A stretch of 19,339 nucleotides of DNA from an uncultured Verrucomicrobiota bacterium (GTDB taxonomy: Bacteria; Verrucomicrobiota; Verrucomicrobiia; Chthoniobacterales; SZAS-18), in NCBI GenBank assembly GCA_937873255.1, contig CALMVM010000409.1, positions 7,636-26,974 on the forward strand, given 5' to 3'. The notes below the pieces were generated by a model. That model had not been told where the DNA came from, did not search any database, and saw nothing but the letters and a program-made list of their open reading frames with translations. Shown in pieces: positions 1-9,880 of this stretch (its first letter is position 1; each line of letters opens with the position of its first letter). Both the position numbers and the translations under genes were made by a program.

Positions 1-1
1 G

Positions 2-469
2 GTCAAACCGCGCGAGATTTTTGGCTGGATCGCGTTGCTGCTCGGCGCGGACGTTTGGATGATCCTGGCCGGCGGCGTCGGCGACCAGCAGTTCGCCCCT
101 GACGGCACGCTGCTGCTCGGCCGCCATTTGCTTTGGGGTTCGCTGTCCACGGTGGGATATCTGGTGATTCCATACGTGTTGCTTGTACGGTTGGCCCCCC
201 GCTACGGCGGCCGGTCGGACGACGAGAGCGGCCACGCCTTCCGCGTTTTGGCTTACGCGACCGTCACAACCTGGGGCGTCTATCCGTTGGGCTATCTGGC
301 GACCGGGCTTTTCCCGAAGATGGACCTGAACTGGATTCATCTCGCGTACACGACGGCCGACGTGGTCAACAAGATCGGCGTGGGCGTGGTCGCCTTCCTC
401 GCCGGTTCCGAGGAACTCGCCCGCCGCTCGCCGCCCGAGGCGGTGCAGCCCGCACGGATCTCGACCTGA
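2..469 (+). CDS. Microbial rhodopsin (proteorhodopsin-like), C-terminal part; 5' end outside the window
   Basis: The frame is open from base 2 and stops at 467-469, so this is the C-terminal ~155 residues of a longer gene. Four hydrophobic segments match helices D to G of type I rhodopsins. Helix D carries GADVWMILAGGVGD. Helix F carries WGVYPLGY, the W-x-x-Y-P retinal-pocket signature. Helix G carries TTADVVNKIGVGV. The helix G lysine, codon 371-373, is the expected Schiff-base attachment site, and the aspartate four residues before it matches the Asp212/Lys216 spacing of bacteriorhodopsin. Family knowledge makes this a light-driven ion pump or sensor in the inner membrane that needs retinal. 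The pump-type residues of helix C are off-window, so proton, sodium and chloride transport cannot be told apart. No carotenoid or retinal gene is in view. The charged, proline-containing tail after helix G is short. The family call is firm; the ion specificity is unknown. Confidence 0.9.
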   Translation, partial: VKPREIFGWIALLLGADVWMILAGGVGDQQFAPDGTLLLGRHLLWGSLSTVGYLVIPYVLLVRLAPRYGGRSDDESGHAFRVLAYATVTTWGVYPLGYLATGLFPKMDLNWIHLAYTTADVVNKIGVGVVAFLAGSEELARRSPPEAVQPARIST

Positions 470-474
470 GGAGA

Positions 475-563
475 CTCGGAGCTCGGAATGGCAGAGGGGC
501 AGACGACAACCTTCCGGCTTGGAGGGCGGCATCGCCCGGACTTCTGCGGTTCCGAGTTCCGAG
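475..563. repeat. Inverted-repeat element 1 with tandem-heptamer arms
   Basis: The left arm (475-488) is two heptamers, CTCGGAG and CTCGGAA. The right arm (550-563) is a perfect tandem TTCCGAG, the reverse complement of CTCGGAA. The arms can pair over about 15 bases with one mismatch. Between them lies a small hairpin, GGGCG (524-528) with CGCCC (533-537) and loop GCAT. The core at 518-549 is clearly similar to the core of the element at 1014-1136. The element lies between the rhodopsin stop and the ACT gene start. It could be a REP-like palindrome, a small non-autonomous mobile element, or a transcription terminator, although no T-run follows. Confidence 0.6.
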
Positions 564-598
564 TTTACAAACGTTCCATCCCGTCCGACACTCCCCGC

Positions 599-994
599 AT
601 GGAAATCGCCACGCAACTCGCCCTGTTTCTGGAGAACACGCCCGGCACCCTCGCCGCCGTCTGCGACGAACTCGCCAAGGCCGAAATCAACATCCTGGCG
701 CTGACGATTTCCGACACCGTGGATCACTCGGTCGTGCGTATGATCGTCAGCGACACCGACAAGGCGCTGAGCATCTTCGAGGAGCACGGCACGCTGGTGG
801 TGGAAAACGAGGTGCTCCTCATCGAGATCGACAACAAGCCCGGCAGCCTTTCCAAAATCGCGCAGGAACTCGCCGGCGCGGAGATCAACATCGAGTACGC
901 CTACCTCGCCACCGGCCAGAAGACCTCCCAGGGCCTGATGGTGCTGCGCCTGAGCGACGCGGAAAAAGGGCTTTCGCTGCTGAAGGACTTGTAA
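599..994 (+). CDS. Tandem ACT-domain protein, probably amino-acid-binding
   Basis: This 131-residue protein is two ACT domains back to back and nothing else. Domain 1 spans residues ~3-66 (LALFLENTPGTLAAVCDELA, then AEINILALTISD). Domain 2 spans residues ~70-131 (LLIEIDNKPGSLSKIAQELA, then AEINIEYAYLA). The N/D-x-P-G-x-L turn followed by a helix is the usual ACT ligand-binding feature, and it occurs in both halves. Small stand-alone tandem ACT proteins of this type are known, but their roles are mostly undefined. They are thought to sense amino acids or to regulate partner enzymes. I chose the ATG at 599 because homology begins there. The frame is open back to an ATG at 488, but those extra 37 codons run through the repeat element and do not look like protein. 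There is no Shine-Dalgarno site; the leader 571-598 is C-rich. The gene sits alone between two related repeats, so its neighbours give little hint of function. Confidence 0.85.
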   Translation: MEIATQLALFLENTPGTLAAVCDELAKAEINILALTISDTVDHSVVRMIVSDTDKALSIFEEHGTLVVENEVLLIEIDNKPGSLSKIAQELAGAEINIEYAYLATGQKTSQGLMVLRLSDAEKGLSLLKDL

Positions 995-1013
995 GGCAGC
1001 GCCCTGCGGGTGG

Positions 1014-1136
1014 GTTGTGAGTTGTGGGTTGTGAGACAGATGCGCGTCTTCTTGGAAGGGGGCATTCGCCCGCAACTTCCTCGCAACGCTCGCAATGACT
1101 CTGCAAGCCCACGACCCATAACCCACGACTCACAAC
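1014..1136. repeat. Inverted-repeat element 2 with tandem-heptamer arms
   Basis: The left arm (1014-1034) is three consecutive heptamers: GTTGTGA, GTTGTGG, GTTGTGA. The right arm (1109-1136), read on the minus strand, is four: GTTGTGA, GTCGTGG, GTTATGG, GTCGTGG. The arms pair over 22 bases with three mismatches. Inside is a nested hairpin: GGAAG (1054-1058) with CTTCC (1076-1080), enclosing GGGC (1060-1063) with GCCC (1068-1071). The core at 1051-1084 resembles the core of the element at 475-563: 13 of the first 15 positions match, followed by shared CGCCCG and ACTTC. The element fills nearly the whole gap between the ACT gene and glgX and ends 4 bases before the glgX start, so it would form most of the 5' leader of any glgX transcript starting upstream. 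Confidence 0.7.
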
Positions 1137-1140
1137 GCTG

Positions 1141-3300
<2,160 letters not shown>

Positions 3301-3336
3301 AGTTGCGCCGCAGGCGCGTCCAGCCAAGGTCCTGAC

Positions 3337-3426
3337 GGCTCTCCGGGCCGTCCGTGATTTGGTTTGGAAAAATCTGGGTGCGCGCGTTATGCCTCGACAG
3401 AAAATTTACGGACGGTCCGGAGAGCC
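3337..3426. repeat. Large imperfect palindrome between glgX and treZ
   Basis: A 19-base arm at 3337-3355 (GGCTCTCCGGGCCGTCCGT) is the reverse complement of 3408-3426 with one mismatch; the loop is 52 bases. Weaker complementarity continues outward, pairing roughly 3303-3336 with 3427-3462, including CCAAGG against CTTTGG and GCGCCGC against GCGGCG. The full arms may therefore be ~55 bases. The outer right arm is followed by an unusually AT-rich stretch (about 3470-3527) that leads into treZ. The rest of the 227-base gap 3301-3527 holds nothing else I can name. Candidate roles are a dispersed palindromic repeat, a mobile-element remnant or an mRNA-stabilising or terminating structure between glgX and treZ. 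Confidence 0.65.
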
Positions 3427-3527
3427 ATCCTACTTTGGATACGACGCCGCTGACGCGGCGGGATGCACGTCAAGATTTTCAGGCTTTGGCCTTTGCATTT
3501 TGCGATTTGTTTTTGTATTTACCGACC

Positions 3528-5387
3528 ATGACTGACCAGACCCCACCGCCAGGCGCTTTCCCGACCGACGCCGGGGTCCGCTACCGCGTCTGGGCACCCG
3601 AAAAACGCTCGGCGGAAGCCATCGTCAACGGCGGCATGCGCACGGTCCCGCTCCTTCCCACCGACGACGGGTTTTTCCAGGGCACGGACGCTGACGGCCG
3701 CGCGGGCGATCTCTACAAATTCCGCCTCGACGGCGACGAGGGACTGACTTTTCCCGACCCCGTTTCGCGCTATCAACCGGAAGGCGTCCACGGGCCGTCG
3801 ATGGTCATCAAGCCCGGCACCTACCTCTGGAAGAACGAACCGCCCCCGCGCCCCGCCACGCTCTACTCGCTCGTCTTCTACGAGTTGCACATCGGCACGT
3901 TCACGACGGAGGGCACGTTCGCCGCCGCCATCGGCCGGCTCGACGACCTTGTGGACCTCGGCGTCAACACCATCGAGATCATGCCGCTAGCCGATTTTCC
4001 GGGGCGCTGGAACTGGGGCTACGACGGAGTGTTCCTCTATGCGCCGTCGCGCGCGTACGGGCATCCTGACGATCTGCGCGCGCTGATCGACGCGGCCCAT
4101 GCACGCGGGTTGCTGGTCGTGCTCGACGCCGTCTATAATCACCTCGGACCCGACGGCAACTATCTCGGCGCGTACACGAAGAATTATTTCAACCCCGCGC
4201 ATTCGACGCCGTGGGGCGACGCGCTCAATTTCGACGGCGCGCACAACGTCCCGGTGCGTCAGTTTTTCATCGGTAACATCATCTACTGGATGGAGGAATT
4301 CCGCTTCGACGGCTTCCGCCTCGACGCGGTCCACGCCATCCTCGATGATTCGGACACGCACATCCTCGCCGAACTCGCGTCGGCGGTCCATGCGCGGGGC
4401 GGTTTTGTCATGGCCGAGGACGAGCGCAACGCCGCGTTCCTCGCCGAGCCGCGCGATGCCGGCGGCAGCGGGCTCGACGGCTTGTGGGCGGACGATTTCC
4501 ACCACAGCGTGCGCGTCGCGTTGACCGGCGAAAAGGAGGCGTATCTCGCCAATTACGTCGGCACCGGCCGCGAGCTCGCCGACACGCTCGTGCACGGCTG
4601 GCACTTCCGCGGGCAAGCCACGCCGACGAGCAACCGAGCGCGGGGCACCCCGTGCGACCACCTGCCGCCGCACGCATTCGTTTATTGCATCTCCAACCAC
4701 GATCAGGTCGGCAACCGGGCGTTCGGCGAGCGCCTGTCGTTCTCGGCCAGCCCGCACGCGTATCGGGCGGCGAACGCGCTGTTGTGCGTCGTGCCTTACA
4801 CGCCGTTGATTTTTCAGGGACAGGAATGGGGGGCGACGACGCCCTTCCTTTATTTCACCGACCACAACGAGGAACTCGGCCGGCTCGTGACGGAGGGGCG
4901 GCGCAAGGAATTTGCGGGTTTCGCGGCGTTCGGCGACGCGAAAAGCTCACAGGAGATCCCCGATCCGCAGGCGGAATCGTCGTTCCTGCAATCGAAGCTG
5001 CGCTGGGAGGAGATGCCGATTGGCGGGCATGCCAAAATGCGCGCGCTGTATCGTGAGGCGTTACGTCTGCGGCGCGAGGAAAAGGCGATCCTCGCCCGCC
5101 ACGACCGCGCGAAATGGCAGGTCGTCTCGCTCGGCGAGAACACCGTCGCCATCGCCTACACCGACGTGAAGGCGGGCGAGATGTGCATGGTCGTCGTCAA
5201 TCTCAGGGGCGGCGATACGCACGCCGCGATGATCGACGAGGGGCCGCCGGTGGAGGTCATTTTTTCGAGCAATGACGCGCGCTACGGCGGCGACGGTGCG
5301 TGTGCCTACGACCCGGCGGAACGCTCGCTGTTTTTCGAGCGGGCGGAACTGCTGATTTTGAAATCCAAAGGACTGTCGGCGGCGTAG
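3528..5387 (+). CDS. treZ: Malto-oligosyltrehalose trehalohydrolase TreZ (GH13)
   Basis: This 619-residue cytosolic enzyme cleaves the alpha-1,4 bond next to the terminal trehalosyl unit of maltooligosyl trehalose and releases free trehalose. The N-terminal beta domain (residues ~12-105) begins GVRYRVWAPEKRSAEAIV. The barrel shows NWGYDGVFLYAPSRAYG, VVLDAVYNHLGPDGNYL, FDGFRLDAVHAI with nucleophile D266, FVMAEDERN with acid E297, and CISNHDQVGNRAFG with D392. The NHDQVGNR block distinguishes TreZ from branching enzymes, and the length is normal (~550-620). I chose the ATG at 3528 (MTDQTPPPGAF). The frame stays open back to 3354, but that extension lies in the palindrome and resembles no TreZ N-terminus. 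There is no Shine-Dalgarno site; the leader is T-rich. treY follows after 15 bases, so the two are almost certainly co-transcribed. Confidence 0.95.
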   Translation: MTDQTPPPGAFPTDAGVRYRVWAPEKRSAEAIVNGGMRTVPLLPTDDGFFQGTDADGRAGDLYKFRLDGDEGLTFPDPVSRYQPEGVHGPSMVIKPGTYLWKNEPPPRPATLYSLVFYELHIGTFTTEGTFAAAIGRLDDLVDLGVNTIEIMPLADFPGRWNWGYDGVFLYAPSRAYGHPDDLRALIDAAHARGLLVVLDAVYNHLGPDGNYLGAYTKNYFNPAHSTPWGDALNFDGAHNVPVRQFFIGNIIYWMEEFRFDGFRLDAVHAILDDSDTHILAELASAVHARGGFVMAEDERNAAFLAEPRDAGGSGLDGLWADDFHHSVRVALTGEKEAYLANYVGTGRELADTLVHGWHFRGQATPTSNRARGTPCDHLPPHAFVYCISNHDQVGNRAFGERLSFSASPHAYRAANALLCVVPYTPLIFQGQEWGATTPFLYFTDHNEELGRLVTEGRRKEFAGFAAFGDAKSSQEIPDPQAESSFLQSKLRWEEMPIGGHAKMRALYREALRLRREEKAILARHDRAKWQVVSLGENTVAIAYTDVKAGEMCMVVVNLRGGDTHAAMIDEGPPVEVIFSSNDARYGGDGACAYDPAERSLFFERAELLILKSKGLSAA

Positions 5388-5402
5388 TTTATCTTTCCTC
5401 GT

Positions 5403-8315
5403 ATGTCTTCGTCTCCCGTCGCGCAGCCGCGCATTCCCAACGCCACCTACCGCGTGCAGATGCACAAGGGGTTTACCTTCGAGCAGGCGCGCGAGATCGC
5501 GCCTTATCTGCATGCGCTCGGCGTCAGCGACCTGTACACGTCGCCGTTTTTCCAGGCCAGCCCCGGCAGCACGCACGGCTACGACATCGTCGATCACAAC
5601 CACCTCAATCCGGAAATCGGCACCGAGGCGGAGTTCGACGCGATGGTCGCCGCTCTGCACGAACACGAAATGGGGTTAGTCGCCGACTTCGTGCCCAACC
5701 ACATGGGCATCGCCGAAACCACCAACGGCTGGTGGATGGACGTGCTCGAAAACGGCCCGAGTTCGCTGACCGCCAAGTGTTTCGACATCGACTGGCACCC
5801 GCTCAAGCGCGAACTCGAAAACAAGGTCCTCCTCCCGATCCTCGGCGACCAGTACGGCCGTGTGCTGGAAAAGGGCGAACTCAAGGTGTCCTTCGAGGGC
5901 GGTAGTTTCTATCTGAATTACTACGCGCTACGCCTGCCGATCAACCCGCGCACGTACAATCACATCCTCGCCGTCGCGCTGGAAATGCTGCAACCCAAGG
6001 AAGGGTTGCCACCGTCCTCGGTCGTGCCCGCGCCGGTGGGGCATTCGTATCATCTCCCCGAGTTGCAGAGCATCATGACGCAACTTGAGAAGATGCCGCC
6101 GCGCACCTCGACCGACCACGCGCAGATCGCCGAACGCGCGCGGGAAAAGGAGGTCGCCAAGGCGCGCCTCGAACAACTCTGCGCCGAGCATCCGACCGTC
6201 GCGGAAGCCATCGCGCACGCGATCCAGACGATCCAGGGCACGCCGGGCTATGCCGCTTCGTTCGACCGGCTCGACGCGCTCATCGACGCGCAGGCGTACC
6301 GGCTGAGCTATTGGCGCGTCGCGGCGGAGGAGATCAACTACCGGCGCTTCTTCGACATCAACCAACTCGCCGCCATTCGCGTCGAAGATAAAGAGGTTTT
6401 CAACGCGACGCACCAGCTTGTCTGGAAACTCCTGGAAAAGAAAGCGGTGACGGGTCTGCGGATCGATCACCCGGACGGACTCTATGACCCACGCGGGTAT
6501 TTCCGGGCGTTGCAGGAAAACTATGCGCGCGTCACGGGCCAGGAGTTACCCGCCGATGGGAAGGGCATCTACCTGCTCGGCGAAAAAATTCTCTCGGGTG
6601 ACGAGGCGTTGCGCGAGGACTGGCCCATTCATGGGACAACGGGCTACGATTTCACGACGCACGTCACGCAACTTCTGGTCGATCCATCGGCAGAGGCATC
6701 GTTCTCGGAGACCTACCAGAAATTCATCAAGCGGAACGTGAATTTCCCCGCGCTCGTCTACGAGAAGAAGCGCCAGACGATGACGCTCTCGCTGGCGAAC
6801 GACATCAACGTGCTGGGCTTCATCCTCAACCGCCTGAGCGAGCGCAACCGGCTCTACCGCGACTTCACGCTCAACGCGCTGACGACCACCGTGCGCGAGG
6901 TCATCGCGTGTTTTCCGGTGTACCGCACCTACCTTTTCCACGGCCAGCAGCCGGGCGCGGAGGATCGCGCGGTCATCAACAAGGCCGTCACGCTCGCCAA
7001 GCGGCGCAACGCCGGCACGGACGCGTCGATCTTCGATTTCCTGCGCGACATCTTGCTGTTCAAGTTTCCGCCGAACACGGACGAGGCAGGGATCACGGAG
7101 CACGAACATTTCGTGATGAAGTTCCAGCAATGCACCGGCCCGATCATGGCCAAAGGTCTGGAAGACACGGCGTTCTACATCTTCAACCGGCTGGTCGCGC
7201 TCAACGAGGTCGGCGGCGAGCCGCAGCATTTCGGCAGCACGACGGAGAAGTTCCATCAGACCAACGAGCGCAACGCCCGCCTCTGGCCGCACACGATGCT
7301 GGCCACCTCCACGCACGACACGAAGCGCGCCGAGGATACCCGTGCGCGGGTCGCCTCGCTGTCGGAAATGCCGAGCGAATGGCGGCGGGCGCTGCGTTCG
7401 TGGAGCGCTGCGAACGCCAAGTTCAAGACCAGCGTCGACGGCGAGACGGCACCTTCCGAGAACGAGGAATATCTTATTTACCAGATCCTGTTCGGCACGT
7501 GGCCGATGGAGTCGGTGGACGGCGCGGCGGTGCGTTCGGCGTTCGCATCGATGAGCGGCGAGGATCACGCGACGTATGTCAGTCGCATCCAGGAATACAT
7601 GACCAAGGCCATCAAGGAGGCAAAGGTCAACAGTTCATGGGTTCAGCCCAACGAGGCGTGGGACGAGGCGGTGCGGAAGTTCATTGCGGCGTTGCTGGCG
7701 CGCGGGAAGACGGCGAACCCGTTCGTGAAAAGTTTTGTCCCGATGGCCGAGCGCGTCGCGCAGGCGGGCATGGTCAATTCGCTGACGCAGACCGTGTTGA
7801 AACTCACCGTGCCCGGCGTGCCGGACATTTATCAGGGCTGCGAAATCTGGGACTACAGTCTGGTCGATCCCGACAACCGCCGCCCGGTGGACTACGCGCA
7901 TCGCAAGCAATTGCTCGCGTCGCTGGACGGGGCCGATCCGCGTGCGTTGCTGGCGTCGTGGACGGATGGGCGGGTGAAGTTATTCGTCGTCCGGACGTTG
8001 CTGCATTATCGGCGCGAGCACGCGGAATTATTCCGGCAGGGCAGCTACCGGGCGCTGTCGGTCACGGGGAAATTCGCGGACAACGTGGTGGCGTTCGTGC
8101 GCGAACACGAGGGGGCGTCGGTGCTGGTCGTCGTGCCACGCGTTTCGTCGCGCGTGGGTGGCCCGCCGTTGGGCAAGGCGTGGGAGGACACGACCGTCGT
8201 GTTGCCCGAGGGAGGGTCAGCCTGGCGCGATCTGTTCACCGGCCGCAAGCCCGGCGGAGACCTCGCCGTGTCAAACCTGCTGGCGGAATTTCCCTGCGCG
8301 GTGCTGGTGCGGTGA
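5403..8315 (+). CDS. treY: Malto-oligosyltrehalose synthase TreY (GH13)
   Basis: This 970-residue cytosolic enzyme isomerises the reducing-end glucose pair of a maltodextrin from an alpha-1,4 to an alpha,alpha-1,1 link, giving the substrate of TreZ. The start ([20 protein letters not shown], then [20 protein letters not shown] and [17 protein letters not shown]) is characteristic of TreY. Catalytic regions are [13 protein letters not shown] (nucleophile D355), YLLGEKIL (acid E394) and [15 protein letters not shown] (D639). The conserved C-terminal [29 protein letters not shown] is complete. At 970 residues it is much longer than archaeal TreY (~720) but within the bacterial range. The extra length lies partly at residues ~180-310, before the nucleophile, in a helical, charged segment. 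The ATG at 5403 follows a pyrimidine-rich leader. The gene ends 7 bases before a surface-polysaccharide transferase. Confidence 0.95.
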   Translation: MSSSPVAQPRIPNATYRVQMHKGFTFEQAREIAPYLHALGVSDLYTSPFFQASPGSTHGYDIVDHNHLNPEIGTEAEFDAMVAALHEHEMGLVADFVPNHMGIAETTNGWWMDVLENGPSSLTAKCFDIDWHPLKRELENKVLLPILGDQYGRVLEKGELKVSFEGGSFYLNYYALRLPINPRTYNHILAVALEMLQPKEGLPPSSVVPAPVGHSYHLPELQSIMTQLEKMPPRTSTDHAQIAERAREKEVAKARLEQLCAEHPTVAEAIAHAIQTIQGTPGYAASFDRLDALIDAQAYRLSYWRVAAEEINYRRFFDINQLAAIRVEDKEVFNATHQLVWKLLEKKAVTGLRIDHPDGLYDPRGYFRALQENYARVTGQELPADGKGIYLLGEKILSGDEALREDWPIHGTTGYDFTTHVTQLLVDPSAEASFSETYQKFIKRNVNFPALVYEKKRQTMTLSLANDINVLGFILNRLSERNRLYRDFTLNALTTTVREVIACFPVYRTYLFHGQQPGAEDRAVINKAVTLAKRRNAGTDASIFDFLRDILLFKFPPNTDEAGITEHEHFVMKFQQCTGPIMAKGLEDTAFYIFNRLVALNEVGGEPQHFGSTTEKFHQTNERNARLWPHTMLATSTHDTKRAEDTRARVASLSEMPSEWRRALRSWSAANAKFKTSVDGETAPSENEEYLIYQILFGTWPMESVDGAAVRSAFASMSGEDHATYVSRIQEYMTKAIKEAKVNSSWVQPNEAWDEAVRKFIAALLARGKTANPFVKSFVPMAERVAQAGMVNSLTQTVLKLTVPGVPDIYQGCEIWDYSLVDPDNRRPVDYAHRKQLLASLDGADPRALLASWTDGRVKLFVVRTLLHYRREHAELFRQGSYRALSVTGKFADNVVAFVREHEGASVLVVVPRVSSRVGGPPLGKAWEDTTVVLPEGGSAWRDLFTGRKPGGDLAVSNLLAEFPCAVLVR

Positions 8316-8322
8316 ACGAACC

Positions 8323-9129
8323 GTGATCAACCAGGGCAAAAAGAACGTGCTGGGCATCCGGGTGGATGCCGTGGACTACGAGGCGGCGGAGGAATCGATC
8401 ATCCGCGCGGCGCACGAGGAACGCCCCTTCGCGGCGTCGGCGCTGGCGGTTCACGGGATCATGACGGGCGTGCTCGACCCCGAGCACAAATACCGGCTCA
8501 ACCGCTTCGACCTCATCACGCCCGACGGCCAGCCGGTGCGTTGGGCGATGGCGCTGACGGGTCAAGCGAAGCTGCCCGACCGCGTGTACGGGCCGTTCCT
8601 GACGCTGCGGGTCTGCGCGCGGGCGGAACGCGAAGGATTGAGCGTGTTCCTCTTCGGCGCGACGCCCTCCACGCTCGGAAAGCTGGAGGCGGAGTTGAAG
8701 AAGCGTTACCCGGCGTTGCGCGTGGCCGGGACGAGGCCTTCGCGGTTTCGCAAGGCGACGTTCAAGGAACGCGCGTCGGACGTGGAAGCGATCCGCGCGT
8801 CGGGCGCGCATCTCGTGCTGGTCGGCCTCGGCTGCCCACGCCAGGAAATCTGGGCTTACGAGATGCGCGAGGACATGGGCCGGCCGCTGCTGGCGGTGGG
8901 CGCGGCGTTCGATTTCCTGGCGGGCAGTCTTGCGATGGCCCCGGCGTGGATGCAGGCGCGCGGACTCGAATGGCTCTACCGCCTGACGCGCGAGCCGGGG
9001 CGCTTGTGGCGGCGTTATTTGATCCTCAATCCGCACTATTGCTGGCTGCTGTTGCAGCAGACGTTGAAGATCCGCCGCTTCGACCCGGACAAAGCGGCGG
9101 CTCCGACCGAGCGGGTCAGTTACGGTTAG
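8323..9129 (+). CDS. WecG/TagA/CpsF family glycosyltransferase (GT26)
   Basis: This 268-residue protein belongs to the family that transfers a sugar such as N-acetylmannosamine(uronate) from UDP-sugar to a lipid-linked acceptor at the cytoplasmic membrane face. Visible family blocks are LAVHGIMTGVLDPEHKYRLN and FDLITPDGQPVRWA, with the family aspartate in the PDG motif at residue 68. They continue with VFLFGATPSTLGKLEAEL, LVLVGLGCPRQEIWAYE (residues ~164-180) and AVGAAFDFLAG. The basic tail GLEWLYRLTREPGRLWRRYL is thought to contact the membrane. The start is a GTG, 7 bases after the treY stop. The frame is open further upstream, but that part overlaps treY and shows no homology. The spacing suggests co-transcription with treY, although the function belongs with the glycan genes that follow. 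The last 14 bases overlap the convergent gene on the other strand. The sugar specificity is unknown. Confidence 0.92.
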   Translation: MINQGKKNVLGIRVDAVDYEAAEESIIRAAHEERPFAASALAVHGIMTGVLDPEHKYRLNRFDLITPDGQPVRWAMALTGQAKLPDRVYGPFLTLRVCARAEREGLSVFLFGATPSTLGKLEAELKKRYPALRVAGTRPSRFRKATFKERASDVEAIRASGAHLVLVGLGCPRQEIWAYEMREDMGRPLLAVGAAFDFLAGSLAMAPAWMQARGLEWLYRLTREPGRLWRRYLILNPHYCWLLLQQTLKIRRFDPDKAAAPTERVSYG

Positions 9130-9880
9130 CGGGCGGATCGTTCCACAACGTCTTGACCGGGTGCAGCGTCCACACCCCGTCGCGGCGGGCCTGCTCGATG
9201 CGGTCGGCGAAATTGCCCAGGCTGCGGACGTGGCGGTTTTGCTCGCCCCAGTCGCGCAGCCGGTAGCCGAGATGGTGCGCGGTCGTCGGCAGGGAAATCT
9301 CCAGGTAGATCGGCAACGGCTCGGCGACGCCCGCCACCGCTTCGAACGCCTCCCGCGTCCAGAACGACCCGCTGCCGAACATCGACAACACCACGCCCGG
9401 TTCGCGCCGGACGCTGAAGCACGCCCAATGTTCCAGGAACCCGGCCTGCGGCAGGTGGTAGAGATAATGCGGCTGGTTGGTGCCGTCCACGCGCGCGAGT
9501 TGGAAGCCGAGCACGTCGGCGTGCTCGGCCTCCAGTCGGGAGAGTTGCAAGGCGTTGAAATTTTCGACCAGAGGTAAGTGGTCGTATTCCGCGAAGTGGA
9601 CGTGGGTGAATTCGCGCCCGTACTCCGCCAGCCATTGCGAAGCCCCGCGCCAGACGGCCCCGTAGCTCTGGCGTTCGCGCTGGTGGTCGCGCGTGGACAA
9701 TCGTGGGTCGGTCACGCGGATTTTCTGCGGGTGAGCGATCTGCGCGAACGTCTCCGGCGCGCCGTTGAAGACGATGAGCACGTCGTCGGCCGGACAGTAC
9801 CCGCGCCACCATTCCAGCATCCGCGCAACGGCGGCGGGGGGCTGGTGGGTCAACAGCAGATTAAGCACCCGGTGGTTCAT
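9116..9880 (-). CDS. Uncharacterised glycosyltransferase-like protein
   Basis: This 254-residue protein has no family name I can assign firmly. The layout suggests a GT-A nucleotide-sugar fold. An N-terminal strand-helix (VLNLLLTHQPPAAVARMLEWW) is followed by VLIVFNGAPETF, then by VHFAEYDHLPL, whose E98-Y-D100 sits where GT-A enzymes carry the metal-binding DxD. A later SMFGSGSFWTREAFEAV resembles the acceptor-site region. The central basic segment RDHQRERQSYGAVW may bind the phosphate groups of the donor. It has no signal peptide or membrane span. The ATG codon (9878-9880) overlaps the end of the upstream 87-residue gene by 20 bases, which points to translational coupling. It is the last gene of the four-gene minus-strand block and converges on the WecG-like gene. 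Function is inferred from motif placement and context only. Confidence 0.8.
   Translation of the reverse strand: MNHRVLNLLLTHQPPAAVARMLEWWRGYCPADDVLIVFNGAPETFAQIAHPQKIRVTDPRLSTRDHQRERQSYGAVWRGASQWLAEYGREFTHVHFAEYDHLPLVENFNALQLSRLEAEHADVLGFQLARVDGTNQPHYLYHLPQAGFLEHWACFSVRREPGVVLSMFGSGSFWTREAFEAVAGVAEPLPIYLEISLPTTAHHLGYRLRDWGEQNRHVRSLGNFADRIEQARRDGVWTLHPVKTLWNDPPANRN

Noticed and set aside
488..598. Upstream ATG extension of the ACT protein
   Set aside because: The added residues come from the repeat element and are not ACT-like; the ATG at 599 begins exactly at the homology.
475..1136. Possible CRISPR array or attachment sites around the ACT gene
   Set aside because: The repeats are 7-base tandems and inverted pairs without spacers of regular length. 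No cas gene, integrase or tRNA is near.
6908..8326. 472-codon open frame on the plus strand inside treY
   Set aside because: It is a shifted-frame shadow: arginine/glycine-rich, low complexity, fully overlapping TreY with all its catalytic motifs.
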